DNA of 64,000 nucleotides from Parelaphostrongylus tenuis (Eukaryota > Nematoda > Chromadorea > Rhabditida > Metastrongylidae). Positions within the stretch are counted from its first letter, which is position 1, and the number at the start of each line of letters is the position of its first letter. A program made the translations under genes and the position numbers. This document shows positions 36,597 through 48,922 of this stretch, piece by piece. The notes below the pieces were generated by a model that had not been told where the DNA came from, made no database searches, and saw nothing but the letters and a program-made list of their open reading frames with translations. The stretch covers positions 472,376 through 536,375 of the forward strand of contig JAHQIW010007066.1 of assembly GCA_019055375.1 (NCBI GenBank). The letters are read 5' to 3'.

Positions 36597-39500
36597 CTGC
36601 ATACCGCATACGGACATGCCGCATACCGCATACCGTATACGGACATGCCGCATACCATACCGCATACCGACATGCGCATACGCCGCATACGGACATTTCG
36701 CGTATGGACACACCTCATGCGGCATACCGCATACCGCATACCGACATGCCGCATACCGCATACCGCATACGGACATGCCGCATACGCATACCGCATACGG
36801 ACATTTCGCGTATGGACACACCTCATGTGGCATACCGCATACCGCATACCGACATGCCGCATACCGCATACCGCATACGGACATACCGCATACCGCATAC
36901 GGACATGCCGCTTACCGCATACCGCATACCGACATGCCGCATACAGCATACCGCATACGGACATCTCGCGTATGGACACACCTCATGCGGCATACCGCAT
37001 ACCGCATACCGACATGCCGCATACAGCATACCGCATACGGACATTTCGCGTATGGACACACCTCATGCGGCATACCGCATACCGCATACCGACATGCCGC
37101 ATACCGCATACCGCATACGGACATACCGCATACCGCATACCGCATACGGACATGCCGCATACCGCATACCGCATACCGACATGCCGCATACAGCATACCG
37201 CATACGGACATTTCGCGTATGGACACACCTCATGCGGCATACCGCATACCGCATACCGACATGCCGCATACCGCATACCGCATACGGACATACCGCATAC
37301 CGCATACGGACATCCGCATACCGCATACCGCATACGGACATGCCGCATACCGCATACCGCATACGGACATTCGCGTATGGACACACCTCATGCGGCATAC
37401 CGCATACCGCATACCGACATGCCGCATACCGCATACCGCATACGGACATGCCGCATACGCATACCGCATACGGACATCGCATACCGCATACCGCATACCG
37501 CATACCGCATACGGACATGCCGCATACGCATACCGCATACGGACATGCCGCATACCGCATACCGCATACGGACATGCCGCATACAGCATACCGCATACGG
37601 ACATTTCGCGTATGGACACACCTCATGCGGCATACCGCATACCGCATACCGACATGCCGCATACCGCATACCGCATACGGACATGCCGCATACCGACATA
37701 CCGCATACCGACATGCCGCATACAGCATACCGCATACGGACATTTCGCGTATGGACACACCTCATGCGGCATACCGCATACCGCATACCGACATGCCGCA
37801 TACCGCATACCGCATACGGACATGCCGCATACCGCATACCGCATACCGACATGCCGCATACAGCATACCGCATACGGACATTTCGCGTATGGACACACCT
37901 GCATACGCATACCGCATACCGACATGCGATACCGCACGCATGCTACCGCATACCGCATACCGACATCGCATACGCATCCGCATACGCATCCGCATACCGC
38001 ATACCGCATACGACATGCCGCATACAGCATACCGCATACGGACATTTCGCGTATGGACACACCTCATGCGGCATACCGCATACCGCATACCGACATACCG
38101 CATACCGCATACCGCATACGACATGCCGCATACGGGACATGCCGCATACCGCATACCGCATACGACATGCCGCATACGCCGCATACGGACATTTCGCGTA
38201 TGGACACACCTCATGCGGCATACCGCATACCGCATACCGACATGCCGACCTACGCATACGGCATCCGCATACCGACATCCGCATACGCATACCGCATACG
38301 GACATGCCGCATACCGCATACCGCATACGGACATACCGCATACCGCATACCGCATACCGACATGCCGCATACAGCATGCCGCATACGGACATTTCGCGTA
38401 TGGACACACCTCAAGCGGCATACCGCATACCGCATACCGACATGCCGCATACCGCATACCGCATACGGACATACCGCATACCGCATACCGCATACCGACA
38501 TGCCGCATACTGCATACCGCATACGGACATGCCGCATACCGCATACGGACATTTCGCGTATGGACACACCTCATGTGGCATACCACATACCGCATACCGA
38601 CATGCCGCATACCGCATACCGCATACGGACATACCGCATACCGCATACGGACATGCCGCTTACCGCATACCGCATACCGACATGCCGCATACAGCATACC
38701 GCATACGGACATCTCGCGTATGGACACACCTCATGCGGCATACCGCATACCGCATACCGACATGCCGCATACAGCATACCGCATACGGACATTTCGCGTA
38801 TGGACACACCTCATGCGGATACCGCATACCGCATACCGACATGCCGCATACCGCATACCGCATACGGACATACCGCATACCGCATACCGCATACGGACAT
38901 GCCGCATACCACATACCGCATACCGACATGCCGCATACAGCATACCGCATACGGACATTTCGCGTATGGACACACCTCAAGCGGCATACCGCATACCGCA
39001 TACCGACATGCCGCATACCGCATACCGCATACGGACATACCGCATACCGCATACCGCATACCGACATGCCGCATAAGCATACCGCATACGGACATTTCGC
39101 GTATGGACACACCTCATGCGGCATACCGCATACCGCATACCGACATGCCGCATACTGCATACCGCATACGGACATTTCGCGTATGGACACACCTCATGCG
39201 GCATACCGCATACCGCATACCGCATACGGACATACCGCATACCGCATACGGACATGCCGCTTACCGCATACCGCATACCGACATGCCGCATACAGCATAC
39301 CGCATACGGACATCTCGCGTATGGACACACCTCATGCGGCATACCGCATACCGCATACCGACATGCCGCATACAGCATACCGCATACGGACATTTCGCGT
39401 ATGGACACACCTCATGCGGCATACCGCATACCGCATACGGACATCCCGCATACCGCATACCGCATACCGGACATGCCGCATACAGCATACCGCATACGGA

Positions 39501-41544
39501 CATTTCGCGTATGGACACACCTCATGCGGCAAACCGCATACCGCATACCGACATGCCGCATACTGCATACCGCATACGGACATGCCGCATACCGCATACC
39601 GCATACGGACATGCCGCATACAGCATACCGCATACGGACATTTCGCGTATGGACACACCTCATGCGGCATACCGCATCCGCATACCGACATGCCGCATAC
39701 CGCACTACCGCATACGGACATTTCGCTTATGGACACACCTCATGCGGCATACCGCATACGGACATTTCGCTTATGGACACACCTCATGCGGCATACCGCA
39801 TACCGCATACCGACATGCCGCATACTGCATACCGCATACGGACATGCCGCATACCGCATACCGCATACGGACATGCCGCATACCGACATACCGCATACCG
39901 ACATGCCGCATACAGCATACCGCATACGGACATTTCGCGTATGGACACACCTCATGTGGCATACCGCATACCGCATACCGACATGCCGCATACCGCATAC
40001 CGCATACGGACATACCGCATACCGCATACGGACATGCCGCTTACCGCATACCGCATACCGACATGCCGCATACAGCATACCGCATACGGACATCTCGCGT
40101 ATGGACACACCTCATGCGGCATACCGCATACCGCATACCGACATGCCGCATACCGCACACCGCATACGGACATTTCGCGTATGGACACACCTCATGCGGC
40201 ATACCGCATACCGCATACCGACATGCCGCATACTGCATACCGCATACGGACATGCCGCATACCGCATACCGCATACGGACATGCCGCATACCGCATACCG
40301 CATACCGACATGCCGCATACAGCATACCGCATACGGACATTTCGCGTATGGACACACCTCATGCGGCATACCGCATACCGCATACCGACATGCCGCATAC
40401 CGCATACCGCATACGGACATTTCGCGTATGGACACACCTCATGGGCATACCGCATACCGCATACGACATGCCGCATACCGCATACCGCATACGGACATGC
40501 CGCTTACCGCATACCGCATACCGACATGCCGCATACAGCATACCGCATACGGACATCTCGCGTATGGACACACCTCATGCGGCATACCGCATACCGCATA
40601 CCGACATGCCGCATACAGCATACCGCATACGGACATTTCGCGTATGGACACACCTCATGCGGCATACCGCATACCGCATACGGACATCCCGCATACCGCA
40701 TACCGCATACCGACATGCCGCATACAGCATACCGCATACGGACATGCCGCATACCGCATACCGCATACGGACATGCCGCATACAGCATACCGCATACGGA
40801 CATTTCGCGTATGGACACACCTCATGCGGCATACCGCATTCCGCATACCGACATGCCGCATACCGCACACCGCATACGGACATGCCGCATACCGCATACC
40901 GCATACCGACATGCCGCATACAGCATGCCGCATACGGACATTTCGCGTATGGACACACCTCATGCGGCATACCGCATACCGCATACCGACATGCGGCATA
41001 CTGCATACCGCATACGGACATGCCGCATACCGCATACCGCATACGGACATGCCGCATACCACATACCGCATACCGACATGCCGCATACAGCATACCGCAT
41101 ACGGACATTTCGCGTATGGACACACCTCAAGCGGCATACCGCATACCGCATACCGACATGCCGCATACCGCATACCGCATACGGACATGCCGCATACCGC
41201 ATACCGCATACGGACATTCCGCATACCACATACCGCATACGGACATGCCGCATACAGCATACCGCATACGCACATTTCGCGTATGGACATACCTCGTACA
41301 GCATACCGCATACCGCATACGGCCGTACCTCATACGGCATACGGCATACCGCATACAGCATGCCGTATACGGACATACCGCATACCGCATACCGCATACA
41401 TACATACCGCGTATGGACATACCTCATACGGCATACCGCATCCCGCATACAGCATGCCGTATCCGGACATGCCGCATACCGCATACCGCACACGGACATT
41501 TCGCGTATGGACACACCTCATGCGGCATACCGCATACCGCATAC

Positions 41545-42310
41545 GGACATGCAGCATACGGACACAGCGCTTACGGACCTATCGTATACCGCATACGGAC
41601 ATGCCGCATACCGCATACCGCATACGGACATACCTCATACGGCATACCGCATGCCGCATACGGACATGCAGCATTCGGACACAGCGCTTACAAACCTATC
41701 GTATACCGCATACGGACATGCCGCATACAGCATACCGCATACTGACATGCCGCATACCGCATACCGCATACGGACATACCTCATACGGCATACCGCATAC
41801 CGCATACGGACATGCAGCATACGGACACAGCGCTTACAAACCTATCGTATACCGCATACGGACATACCTCATACGTCATATCGCATACTGACATGCCGCA
41901 TACCTCATACGGCATACGGCATACCGCATACAGCTTACCGTATACGGACATACCGCCTACGGACATACCGCCTACGGACATGCCGGATACCGCACACCGC
42001 ATACCGACGTTCGGCATACCGCATACAGACATACCGAATACAGACATACCGCATACGGACATACCGCATACGGGCAAAGCGCATACGGACCTACCGCATA
42101 CTGCATACGGACATACCGCATGCGGACACATCGCATAAAGCCTACGGACATACCGCATGTCGCATGCGGACATAGGGCGTACGGACGTGCCGAGTACGGG
42201 CTTATCGCACAACTCATACAAACGTACTACATACCGCATAGGGACATACCGCATACGGATACACCGCGTACGAACATATCGTATACGGACATATCGCATG
42301 CCGCATACGG
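41545..42310. repeat. Diverged right edge of the satellite
   Basis: Three copies of a different word, ACACAGCGCTTAC followed by CCTATCGTATACC, occur at about 41563, 41680 and 41826. Then 42000-42310 shows ever less regular CATACGGACATACCG words before ending at GCATACGGAGTTATGTC. Decay toward the edge is typical of satellites homogenised from the centre. Confidence 0.8.
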
Positions 42311-44446
42311 AGTTATGTCATACTTCGCACTGACTTAATTGCATCCATGTAAAAGAGAATACTCAAGTAAGAAGGTGCGAATCTGAAGGAGTACTTCAGT
42401 GCTAGTGGCAAAAGTTGTAGAATGCGAAATTGGTTTCTTCACAATTAATGTAAATCTCGGAGAGTTCGAAAAAGTATTTGCTTTGCAGAAAGGCTTTTTT
42501 ACGGTGCTGTAGCAAAAAAACCAGAATTTTGTTTATGTAACAACCAATTCAATCGATTTCTTTTATACTTTGCTCAAGATCAATGTAATCTGACAGCGTA
42601 ATTTGAGTCTTTCATGAGAGTTAAACGCGTGCATTCGACAATCGAACAATTTGAAGAATTATCACGATGATTGTTTCACTCGACGTTGAGTGAAAAAAGT
42701 TCGTCGTTGACTCGTCTATGTAAGGGGTGTTGTCCGAGAAACTGATTGAACGAAGACACTGTGCAACTGACGAGGATGGAAGGCCGAAATACGCGTATGC
42801 ACTGTGCAACTGCCCGTAACACACCTCATAAAGGCCGAAAATACATTTGGAGAATTCTGTTTCACATTGTCGTGTATTTTCGCGCGTATTTTCGGTAGAG
42901 CAGAGCTCTTCCCTTAGACTACTGGAAAACGATCAGTAGCGGAAATCTGATTGAATTCGAAAATGCATTCGACTTTCAGGAAAGCTTCTTCACAGTGCTG
43001 TAACAGGAACAATGAAGTTGTGCGGCTGCGCGTTGTCTCATGTATTGGTGATTTGTTCAAACATTCCATTTAGTAAATATTTCTGCGTTTTTGTATTGTT
43101 ATTGTAGAGAAAACTTTGTTCTATCGTCCTAATGGTCACGCTTTTCATTTTTATTTTATATTCTCAATACACGCTAGTAAGCCTAAGCAGTCTAAGTTTG
43201 AGCACGAGAAACATATGAACATGTAGAGAATTTTCGGGTATCACAATCATGTGTTTTATCCACAATTTTCCGAAGCAGAGAAAAAACCCCGGGTTCAATA
43301 ACGAAAGTTAGTTTTCTGTGCCACAGTGCAGTAAGACGGCCCTCAAAAAAACAAAAATAGTTTTGGAATCGCCAGCACTATGGAGAAGTTACTAAGACCT
43401 TGGGGAAGAGTTCTGCTCTGCAAGAAATAGAGATGCCTAGAACATAAATCCATTTTCCCTGCTACAACGTTATGGAAAGGCCTATGAAAACAAAAGTAGG
43501 TGCATAGAATCCACAAAATTCCAGCTATCTATTAATCCTTAATAGCCTTCAAAAGTTCTGTCGTGCAAGATATAAGTGCTATTCGCGCAAAGCTGGGAGA
43601 TATAATTTTACTTTTCTGCTACAACGCTGCAAGAAGGCATTTTCGAGAGCGAGCACATTTTTGAATTATGCGAGGATAAATCCGAGGATCCGAGGTCAAC
43701 ATCAATCAAATAAATATTAAAAGTTTGGTGGAAAGTCTTTGTATATCGAAAGATTCTCCTTAAAAATCCCTGCTGATAAGGAAAGAGCCTCTCACCTTCA
43801 AACTTAGTAGCGCGTTTATTTGGCAAAATGAAAAAAACTGAAGTACATTTGACTTTTGTCTACAATTCCATCGAACGTTAGCCAGCAATTATCATTATTA
43901 CATGTCAATAACTTTGTGTAGACGAGTTAGTGACAATCCGTAAGAGCAAGGAAAACTGAACATAGCTGCCAGTGTATATAATATGGTAATATATTTTGAG
44001 TCATTCTTGAGGTGTGTTATGGCAGTTATAAAGTGTCAGACACGTCTTTAGGCTTTGCGCTGTCCTCAGTTGCACAGTGCCGTTCGGTCCCTTGCAGGGG
44101 CTATGCTCCTACATATAATGGAATGGCCTCCGAATTATTTCAAGTCACCGCATGTCAGATAATACAACTCTCCGACACTGCAGTGACCAACACTCGACCT
44201 CATGGCGAGTAAAATGAATCATATCTTTACACTTGGCTGTTCTCATAGATCTCGCTCAAAACAATGTATAATCTGGTGAGATATCTTGAGCTGTTCATGA
44301 GGTCTGTTATGGTTTTTATAAAGTGTCAGACATGTGTTTTTGGCCTTGCACCCTTATCAGTTGCAGGGCGCCTTTTTTTTTTGTTCAGCGATTCCCTTAC
44401 AGGGCATAATTCCCTTAGATATAAAGAAAAACGACACCGAATTAAT

Positions 44447-44560
44447 AACGGCATGTCAGTTGATAAAATCCCCCGACACTGTAGTGGCCATCACTCAAGC
44501 ATTGATCGTTACAATGTCGGGGGATTTTATCATCTGGCCTGCAATGATGTATTAATTCAG
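44447..44560. repeat. Hairpin repeat, unit C copy
   Basis: Paralogue of the hairpin at 24678-24780, with arms GATAAAATCCCCCGACACTG and its near reverse complement ending before TCTGGCC. The arms show compensating differences from unit B that mostly preserve pairing. Confidence 0.7.
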
Positions 44561-44599
44561 CGTCGGAGGGTGCTATATACAGGTATATGTAAAAAAATA

Positions 44600-47340
44600 G
44601 CAGTTATTCGTAAGAACTGCTATGAGACATTTGCTTCTCCGACGGAAATAACTGATTTCAAAGAAATCTATCATCAATATGATCTGCGAAGGAAGAGTGT
44701 CCTAGTGAACTCTACGACGCTAGGCCGAGCCGGAGCTTTGCTCGTACTAAGTGACATCACTTATCTTTACAACCGCGGCATAGTACGGGCTCTTAGAATA
44801 TTTATAAACAAGCCCATTCGACACAGTTGTCATAGACTATTTAGAAGTCATAAGAGCAAAAAACGTCAAATGCAACATAATAACATCTGAGAGCCCACAG
44901 AGTAGGATTTTTTTTGAAAATAGGGAAAACTTAACGATTCAATCAGGACATCAACCGACAATGCCTGACCGCAGGTTGTGCAAAACCCAATGCAATCCAG
45001 TTGTGATCAGCACTGGAATGGCTTATCATGTTATCAATATCACCATATCTTCTCTCTTTACTTACCTATAAACATGGTTAATTTGACTATATAAAGGATG
45101 ATTTGTCGTACGACCTCATAATTGCATTTCTACCTTCACGTTAAGCGTCATAGGTAAGTTCTCCTTTATTTTGACAGATTGGCAGTAGTGTAGCTCTGTT
45201 CTATAACAATGCTGTTCTGGGCAGTTCACACTCTTTTTTCAGTTCCTGATAGCATTTCAAAAAAAAAAAACGGATATCGTTCTAGTACAGATTCGCAGCA
45301 AAGGCTAGTGATAGAAAATAGACATGTCGCTGAGTTCTTAATTTATCGGGTAAGGTTTCCAACGTACTGAATTGATTTTGATAATAAACATTATCTGATG
45401 AGCTACTGTTCAATGATACAATGGCCCAGTCTTGATCTCGCCCTAAATTGATTTTTATCACTTCATGTTGGAAAAAACAGTGCGAGACTTGTATGATAAG
45501 CAAACTATTCGTCAAGAATAACAACTTTGGTTAACACTTTAGAACAGCCCACCTACAGCCATTACAAAACTTCAAACAAATCTGCTCAACTATCATCTGA
45601 CGAGTTTTTTCATCAAAAAGATTAAAGTTCTCGAGTTTATCAATTCTTAATAGACGTGGCGACGCGTTGTAGCCTACCGATACCAGCTCAGTGCTGCTTC
45701 TACCATAAGTCTGATACCAATTTGCCACCTCGGAGAGGGAGGGGACGGTTCGGTGAGCCTAGGATGCATTATCGAATTAGAGCTACATGTCAGGTTCTAC
45801 CCTCAATCACTTTTACCTTCTCAGAACAAACCTGCTAATTTGTCTATCCCGACAATTTTTATGTTGAGTATAGCTTCCTCAAATCTCACACAACAATAAA
45901 CGGAGCAAAATTCAAAGGGCTTTCTGATTTATGGACAGAAGTATTGGAATGGTGAAATTGCAAAATTTGCACAAATGGTAAAAAGATGAACAGAAATCCG
46001 TTTTGTGCATCTTAACTGGATTTTGATTGACTTTTCGAATTGAATAGGTATTTGATTGAAATTTGTTCAGTTTTTATGACGTGGCTCTGCAAAGTACCTC
46101 GAAGATGAAAAGAGATCTGTCTGCCAGCGCAATGAAGTTGAAAACGAGTCCATTATAGGATAAAAATACCGTTGGAATAATAAAGTAAATAAATTTGATA
46201 TTGCTTATATTGGTGACGAATTGCAATGTCAAGACTATAGTCAGTTCAACGCTGCAGCAAAGCACAATCTTTCTAATAGTTTTCACTGAGTACTCGCGCC
46301 GCTTGGTGTAGTCATGAAACTTCATAGGAGCTCGACGGAACAGCATGAGGTTAAACACAAAGAGAAGAGTCCAGAGACGATACTTGTAAAGGGCATAGGC
46401 TCTAATAATAAGTTTCATTATTGCTAAAACGGACAGATAAACTTGTTTTGGTCGAATTGAAAAATAATCGTGTTCTCATCGGTATGTGTGCCTGTATAAA
46501 ATCATTCCTTGTCCATCTGACTGAAGATCAAAAATTAGGTAACTGTGAATCACTGCACCGGAGTGAGTATGTTCCTACCTTAAATGAGCAAGTTCGACGA
46601 ATTCGGAATTATCCGCTATCATTATCAGCCTTCGTGTGACCTTGTGTTATTTGATACAAAAAAAATAGAAAAAATCTTGTTGAAAAAACGTGGTGAAAAG
46701 CTTAATCCTTGGATTAAACTCTAGTGGTTAGCCTTGGCTTATAACTTGGGCAAACTGTGATTTTATTACCAAAATCTATTTCCGATAGCGAGCGCTCAAT
46801 ATGATCGCTTTGCTGGAAATGATTTCTCAAGGCCTAGATTTGATCTGTCGTATCAGACGAGGTTAATTCTCTTGGGCCCGTAACTCTTTCATGGAATGCA
46901 TGAATCAATTAAAATACTGTGAATCGTAAGTGATCTATTAAGCCAGCAAGCGCTATCTATAAGTAAAATGGAAGTGTTTTGAACCAACCTCGTCAAAGAT
47001 TCCTAGGATAACTGCTAGGTTTGAAATTGGAACTTCGACCCCAGCGCAAGTACTCGTGTAACGGTAAAACTTTCCGATCGACCACTGATCAAGTAATTCC
47101 GTAATTTTTTTTTCAGAAGACATTCATCAATACGACATTTATTACATATCAGTCAAGCAAGTGAAATGACATAAATTTTGGACTCTGCAACAATTTACAC
47201 ATATAATTTCAAACTTCACAATAAACTAAGATGTATAAATAAATACTTCGACTGCTTGCTAAGGCTTCGCTCAAAACATATAATCTGAGAATACAGTCAT
47301 CGTCGATTCCTTTATATGTAGAAGGCATATCCCCCACTTG
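44600..47340. other. Unit C-specific insertion, mostly unassigned
   Basis: It has no counterpart in unit B. It contains the possible membrane-protein exon (46094-46425, minus) and some moderately long minus-strand frames at 45282-45728 without recognisable motifs. It might hold a diverged multi-exon gene on the minus strand, but I cannot assemble one. Confidence 0.4.
46094..46425 (-). CDS. Possible membrane-protein exon (receptor-like), uncertain
   Basis: The minus strand shows TTTTAG, then 5 nt, then an ATG opening 109 codons up to a GAG|GTACTT donor-like site at about 46094; without splicing the frame stops at 46074. The peptide is rich in hydrophobic runs (LWTLLFVFNLMLF; KIVLCCSVELTIVLTL; IKFIYFIIPTVFLSYNGLVF), so it could be two or three helices of a nematode seven-helix chemoreceptor. 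It has no motif that fixes a family, and a continuing exon is not clear. It sits in the 3.4-kb sequence unique to unit C. It may be a chance frame. Confidence 0.3.
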
Positions 47341-47504
47341 GGATTGACTAAAACGAAAGCCACAGTGCTGCGGCAATCCAAGTACTGCTGGTATTCAATG
47401 TCGTAGAGTACTGGATGAGCACATTTCCTTGCAATCTAAAGGAAAGCCTGCCTGTGACGAACCATAGGTATTTTGTTGTTGACTGCCAGAAGTGTGAAGC
47501 CATT

Positions 47505-47735
47505 ATCACTATGATCATTATCATCACTGTCACTATCGCCACTACCAGTATGATCACTATCTTTATCATCACTATCACTACCGCCACTATCATTATGATC
47601 ACTATCATCGCTATCACTACCGTCACTGTTATTATGATCACTATCATCACTATCACTTCCGCCACTAGCACTATGATCACTATCACTATCATCACTATCA
47701 CTCCCATCACTGCCATTATCAACCCAATCACTATC
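47505..47735. repeat. Minisatellite of ATCACTATCATC-type words
   Basis: The stretch repeats ATGATCACTATCATCACT and CACTACCGCCACTATC words. On the minus strand it would read Asp/Ser runs (SDSDDSDHND), and on the plus strand Ile/Thr runs. No gene features accompany it. Confidence 0.8.
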
Positions 47736-47765
47736 GCAAGCATCTACCAAAGGATGGACATGACA

Positions 47766-47790
47766 GGTGGGGCCGGGCCAAGGGTGGGGC
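47766..47790 (+). other. G-quadruplex-forming motif
   Basis: Four G runs (GGGG, GGG, GGG, GGGG) separated by 1-4 bases, directly after the 47.5-kb minisatellite. Confidence 0.5.
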
Positions 47791-48391
47791 CAGACGCGGC
47801 TGGTGGGTCCTCTGGTCTTTAATCGGTTAAGTCGAATGCATGGCGCATCACTCGGGTAATAATTAGTGAGCTCAATCCTTGCCTTTATCCATATACATAG
47901 TTTGTAATTTTTGTAAGTTGAAGACAAAAACTTCTATGGCTTGCTTTTTTCCTCCACAGTTATCATATTATCAATAACAACTCTCTACTTATCTGTAAAT
48001 ATTTTCAAAGGATTTAGAAGATACCTATCAGTTTTCTACTCCAGTCGTAGGCGAGTAGTGAATTGTGCTTTTAAGTTCTCATACAACCTGTGTAACTCGT
48101 AGTTTTTCGTGACCTTTGTTTGGCCTTTAGTTGATCAAAAACCAGTTATTACCAGTCTTCTCCATCAGTCGCAGATAAACAGTGAACGTCTGAAAACGTT
48201 CACCATTAGATGAGTAGCATTTTTATGGCGCAGTTCTTTTTATATTCTGCGTAACCTGTATATTTTCTAAGACATTTTGTTTGCCCAGCCAGAACTGTCA
48301 CAGTTGTCGTAAAGCTGGTTTTAGTTTTTACTTTGCCTTCTGCTTGTCAGCGTTTATTCTTTATCAATCCTTATTCTCTCTCAACTTTCAG

Positions 48392-48472
48392 CACCGAAAA
48401 AACAGATGCTGATCAGATTATTTCAAGACTCTCTCAAGAAACGACCACACTTAACAAATGCTATTGCTTCTG
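48392..48472 (+). pseudogene. Mpv17/PMP22-family copy C, exon 1 only
   Basis: After a TTTCAG acceptor (ending 48391), an ATG at 48406 opens 67 coding bases ending at a GT donor (48473). Length and phase are exactly as in copy A and in the reconstructed exon 1 of copy B, and the reading KKRPHLTNAIASG is close to both. The following intron is alignable by eye with copy B intron 1 (both pass through a shared CTGATTTC stretch) but holds a reversed SINE at 48636-48922. I find no exon 2-5 before scc-3 starts at 52.3 kb, so this is a fragment unless distal exons have diverged beyond recognition. Confidence 0.75.
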
Positions 48473-48635
48473 GTTGGTTCTAACTTCATGAATTTTTTTT
48501 TGAATTATAATCTTGTGGTTGTTATCTTATACGTTCACAATCACGTGTACTTCTTCCAATACTCACGTGGGTTGGCGGTGCTAACCACTCATCGACCTCA
48601 ATCACGTATACCTGATTTCTAAAAAAAGCTTTAAA

Positions 48636-48922
48636 GCTCTCGGTGTCGACCAATCCTTGAGTGATACGCCATGCATTCGTCTTCATTTTTTAGCCTCGTT
48701 TGAAGGTGATTTAATGCATATCTGGCCTTAACAATGACTCGCGGTGGCCTTCCTGTACCGAGTCAGTGCTACCTATCCTCCCAGACAAGTCTGAAATCAG
48801 TCTGATACCAGTCTTCCGACTCCGCAGGGGATAGATAGCTTGGTGAGCCATGAGCGCGATATCCAACCAATGACTTAGCGTGCGACGCAGAGCACCTCTA
48901 ACCACTGCGCCACATGCGCTCC
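48636..48922 (-). mobile_element. SINE, long family, in Mpv17 copy C intron
   Basis: On the minus strand the head GCGCATGTGGCGCAGTGGTT ends the element at 48922. The body with GTCTGGGAGGATAGGTAGCA and the GCATGGCGTATCACTCAAGG tail region follow. It is absent from the homologous intron of copy B, so it was inserted after the duplication (or lost in B). Confidence 0.8.

Larger units (their letters stand above)
31628..42310. repeat. 10.7-kb satellite array (7/29/80-bp modules)
   Basis: The whole segment is built from the 7-mer CATACCG and variants (CATACGG, CATACAG, CATACTG). Words combine into a 29-bp unit (two 7-mers plus a 15-mer ending GACATGCCG) and an 80-bp module: one 29-bp unit, a 22-bp CATACAG-containing piece, and a 29-bp linker containing TTTCGCGTATGGACACACC. 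Module starts recur at 80, 109 (80+29) and about 166-bp steps. Base composition is near 50% GC, unlike the AT-rich surroundings. Stop codons are almost absent on the plus strand in all frames, which creates spurious ORFs of thousands of codons. I see no gene in it. Confidence 0.97.
42312..48420 (+). repeat. Segmental duplication, unit C (upstream of Mpv17 copy C)
   Basis: It is homologous to 23040-25671 but enlarged by about 3.4 kb between roughly 44600 and 47830, sequence with no counterpart in unit B. Within it the stretch around 43900-44200 is itself tandemly repeated at about 44250-44560 (both contain TATAAAGTGTCAGACA). The unit starts directly at the right border of the satellite. Confidence 0.72.

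Noticed and set aside
31494..42175. Giant plus-strand ORFs (1,296 to 3,307 codons) and many minus-strand ORFs rich in MRYAVCGM words
   Set aside because: All are frames through the stop-poor satellite. Module lengths of 29 and 80 bp rotate the frame, three plus frames are open at once, and nothing resembles a protein family.
31628..42310. CRISPR array
   Set aside because: The words are contiguous without unique spacers, the modules vary in length, and the genome is eukaryotic with no cas genes.
31628..42310. Telomeric or subtelomeric repeat
   Set aside because: The word is CATACNG, not the nematode TTAGGC, and single-copy-type sequence lies on both sides.
44264..44890. A 208-codon plus-strand ORF as a gene
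   Set aside because: Its first half is the repeated hairpin element also found at 24.5-24.8 kb. The second half has no recognisable motif and no splice or start context.
47436..47927. Asp/Ser-rich minus-strand ORF (dentin phosphoprotein-like) and Ile/Thr plus-strand ORF
   Set aside because: Both are readings of a short-word minisatellite, open on opposite strands at once.
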